Of a DNA stretch of 64,000 bases, positions 63,189 to 64,000 are shown piece by piece. The translations under genes were made by a program, and so were the position numbers. How positions within the stretch are numbered: the stretch's first letter is position 1; every line of letters begins with the position of its first letter. The notes beneath the pieces are model-generated. The model saw only the letters and a program-made list of their open reading frames with translations, was not told the DNA's origin and did not search any database. This DNA is from Parabacteroides sp. PM6-13 (lineage in GTDB: Bacteria; Bacteroidota; Bacteroidia; Bacteroidales; Tannerellaceae), in contig NZ_JARXWF010000006.1 in NCBI RefSeq assembly GCF_029892605.1, positions 1 to 64,000 of the forward strand, read 5' to 3'.

Positions 63189-64000
63189 TTAATTATTAAA
63201 GGTTTCTATTCGTTCTCCACCTATGTAGATCTCATCGACTGTGAGGTTAGTTATGCCGGAGAATATCGCCGTTGGTTCAGCTATAGGCTTAGGGAAATGG
63301 ATGTTTTGCATCACCAAATTTCGTATCATCGGCTGGTCATCCGCCATCGTCTGCACCAGTACCCAGGTATCGCCGGGTGCCCAAAACGAAGAGTTCCGGA
63401 TCTCAATCCTTTCGTACAAAGGCCAGTTGGCAGATGCGTTGTAGTTCGTAAAGCGGATATCTCCGTTCGCTTTATTGCCCACAATGGCATGGTAATTATC
63501 AAAATAGAAGCCATCTAATACCCTATGGCTGCCATCGCTATCGGAAGCGGTTGCCCAGGTGTTGATTCCTGCCCGTATGCAGTGCGCCGTACGGGTCCAT
63601 CCCATGGCATTACTTACCCGGATATATTCGGTATCGGCATTACTCCAGTGCATGCGCTCTTTGTTGTAGATGCCCGCCGCAGCGAAGGTGTTGCGTATCT
63701 CTGCCGGATTACGATCGGTATGGGTGAGGTTGATTGATTGGTTTTCGGAATAGGTGCGTCTGGGAAATTCGTCCGACGGATTGTAATGCCCTGTGGCAAA
63801 CACATCATCATTGCCCAAGGTGATAGATCCATTGACGCTTATATTTTTGCCACTCGAGAGGTTGAGTCCGTCTACCCAGGCATGGTGGTAAGGCGAAAGA
63901 CCTTTGATATTGTTCAGGTTAACATCTACCACATCATGGGTTTCCCAATTCCATTGCTGAGCATCGCGCGAATAGGTATCCTGGCAGGTGATGTTGTTTG
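63189..64000 (-). CDS. beta-helix glycoside hydrolase, GH49-like (5' end outside window)
   Basis: The frame stays open to the right edge, so the N-terminal part of the gene is missing; about 269 residues are seen. Repeating short strands with N-rich turns (ENQSINLTHTDRN, EYIRVSNAMGW, HRVLDGFYFDNYHAIVG, ERIEIRNSSFWAPG) indicate a right-handed parallel beta-helix. SITLGNDDVFATGHYN carries the paired Asp residues expected of GH28/GH49-type active sites, which suggests a dextranase/isopullulanase-like alpha-glucan hydrolase. The co-transcribed GH97 gene fits an alpha-glucan pathway. The first ATG-like codon inside the frame (GTG at 63932) is not the real start. Confidence 0.6.
   Translation of the reverse strand, partial: NNITCQDTYSRDAQQWNWETHDVVDVNLNNIKGLSPYHHAWVDGLNLSSGKNISVNGSITLGNDDVFATGHYNPSDEFPRRTYSENQSINLTHTDRNPAEIRNTFAAAGIYNKERMHWSNADTEYIRVSNAMGWTRTAHCIRAGINTWATASDSDGSHRVLDGFYFDNYHAIVGNKANGDIRFTNYNASANWPLYERIEIRNSSFWAPGDTWVLVQTMADDQPMIRNLVMQNIHFPKPIAEPTAIFSGITNLTVDEIYIGGERIETFNN

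Noticed and set aside
1-64000. tRNA, rRNA, integrase, transposase or prophage genes
   Set aside because: I scanned the intergenic stretches and proteins and saw no cloverleaf, rRNA segment or mobile-element enzyme; a covariance-model search would be needed to exclude small RNAs.

Overview
The window looks like chromosomal DNA of a gut-type Bacteroidales bacterium, most likely Parabacteroides or a close relative. The signs are Bacteroidetes sigma-ABfr promoters (TTTG, about 19-20 bp, then TAnnTTTG), many SusC-type TonB receptors and surface lipoproteins, 6-bladed beta-propeller lipoproteins, DUF6266, DUF5856 and DUF4221 families, and a thrA-apgM-thrC threonine operon. The genus is inferred from gene content only; no rRNA or tRNA gene is visible.

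Layout. 1-2.7 kb: a hairpin-rich gene end, a DUF1080 sugar hydrolase and the ABC-F factor EttA. 2.7-3.4 kb: non-coding, with a 220-bp foldback repeat. 3.4-8.3 kb: an operon of a secreted CBM/esterase and three beta-propeller lipoproteins. 8.4-13 kb: glnS, a TPR protein, a DUF368 (PopT-like) lipid-carrier transporter and a Dps-like DUF5856 protein. 13-18.4 kb: the threonine operon thrA-apgM-thrC (minus strand), behind a strong promoter and a leader that can form a terminator. 18.4-25.7 kb: an EamA exporter, cutC, tatAC, fabD, lon and a tRNA m6A37 methyltransferase. 25.7-33 kb: a six-gene MacAB-like ABC efflux operon with an apparent sigma-54 promoter. 33-35.5 kb: Maf, KdsC-like phosphatase, DUF2520 and nitroreductase. 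36-43.5 kb: a TonB receptor, a PgpH-type c-di-AMP phosphodiesterase, gltX and waaA. 43.5-50 kb: two tandem beta-propeller lipoproteins, a DUF4221 lipoprotein, a TlpA-like thioredoxin and a GtrA protein. 50-53.2 kb: a BNR_4 uronate-lyase-like protein and a GH105 hydrolase. 53.3-56.5 kb: a probable copper operon (HYC_CC_PP protein, TonB receptor, HMA protein). 56.5-57.3 kb: two further large foldback repeats. 57.3-64 kb: a heparinase II/III-type lyase, DUF6266, GH97, and the 3' part of a beta-helix (GH49-like) enzyme that runs off the window.

How the genes work together. Housekeeping blocks (aminoacyl-tRNA synthetases, Tat export, Lon, FabD, Kdo synthesis and transfer, threonine synthesis) alternate with surface accessory blocks for glycan breakdown (BNR_4 + GH105; GH97 + beta-helix enzyme; lyase), metal uptake and efflux.

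The least explained structures are non-coding: (i) two arrays of five 11-bp repeats upstream of the DUF6266 gene; (ii) three foldback elements of 180-230 bp; (iii) the thr leader with two candidate short peptides and a hairpin plus T-run; (iv) the sigma-54 promoter with a TGTTC/GAACA palindrome before the efflux operon; (v) a near-perfect 19-bp inverted repeat between the divergent EamA and cutC promoters.
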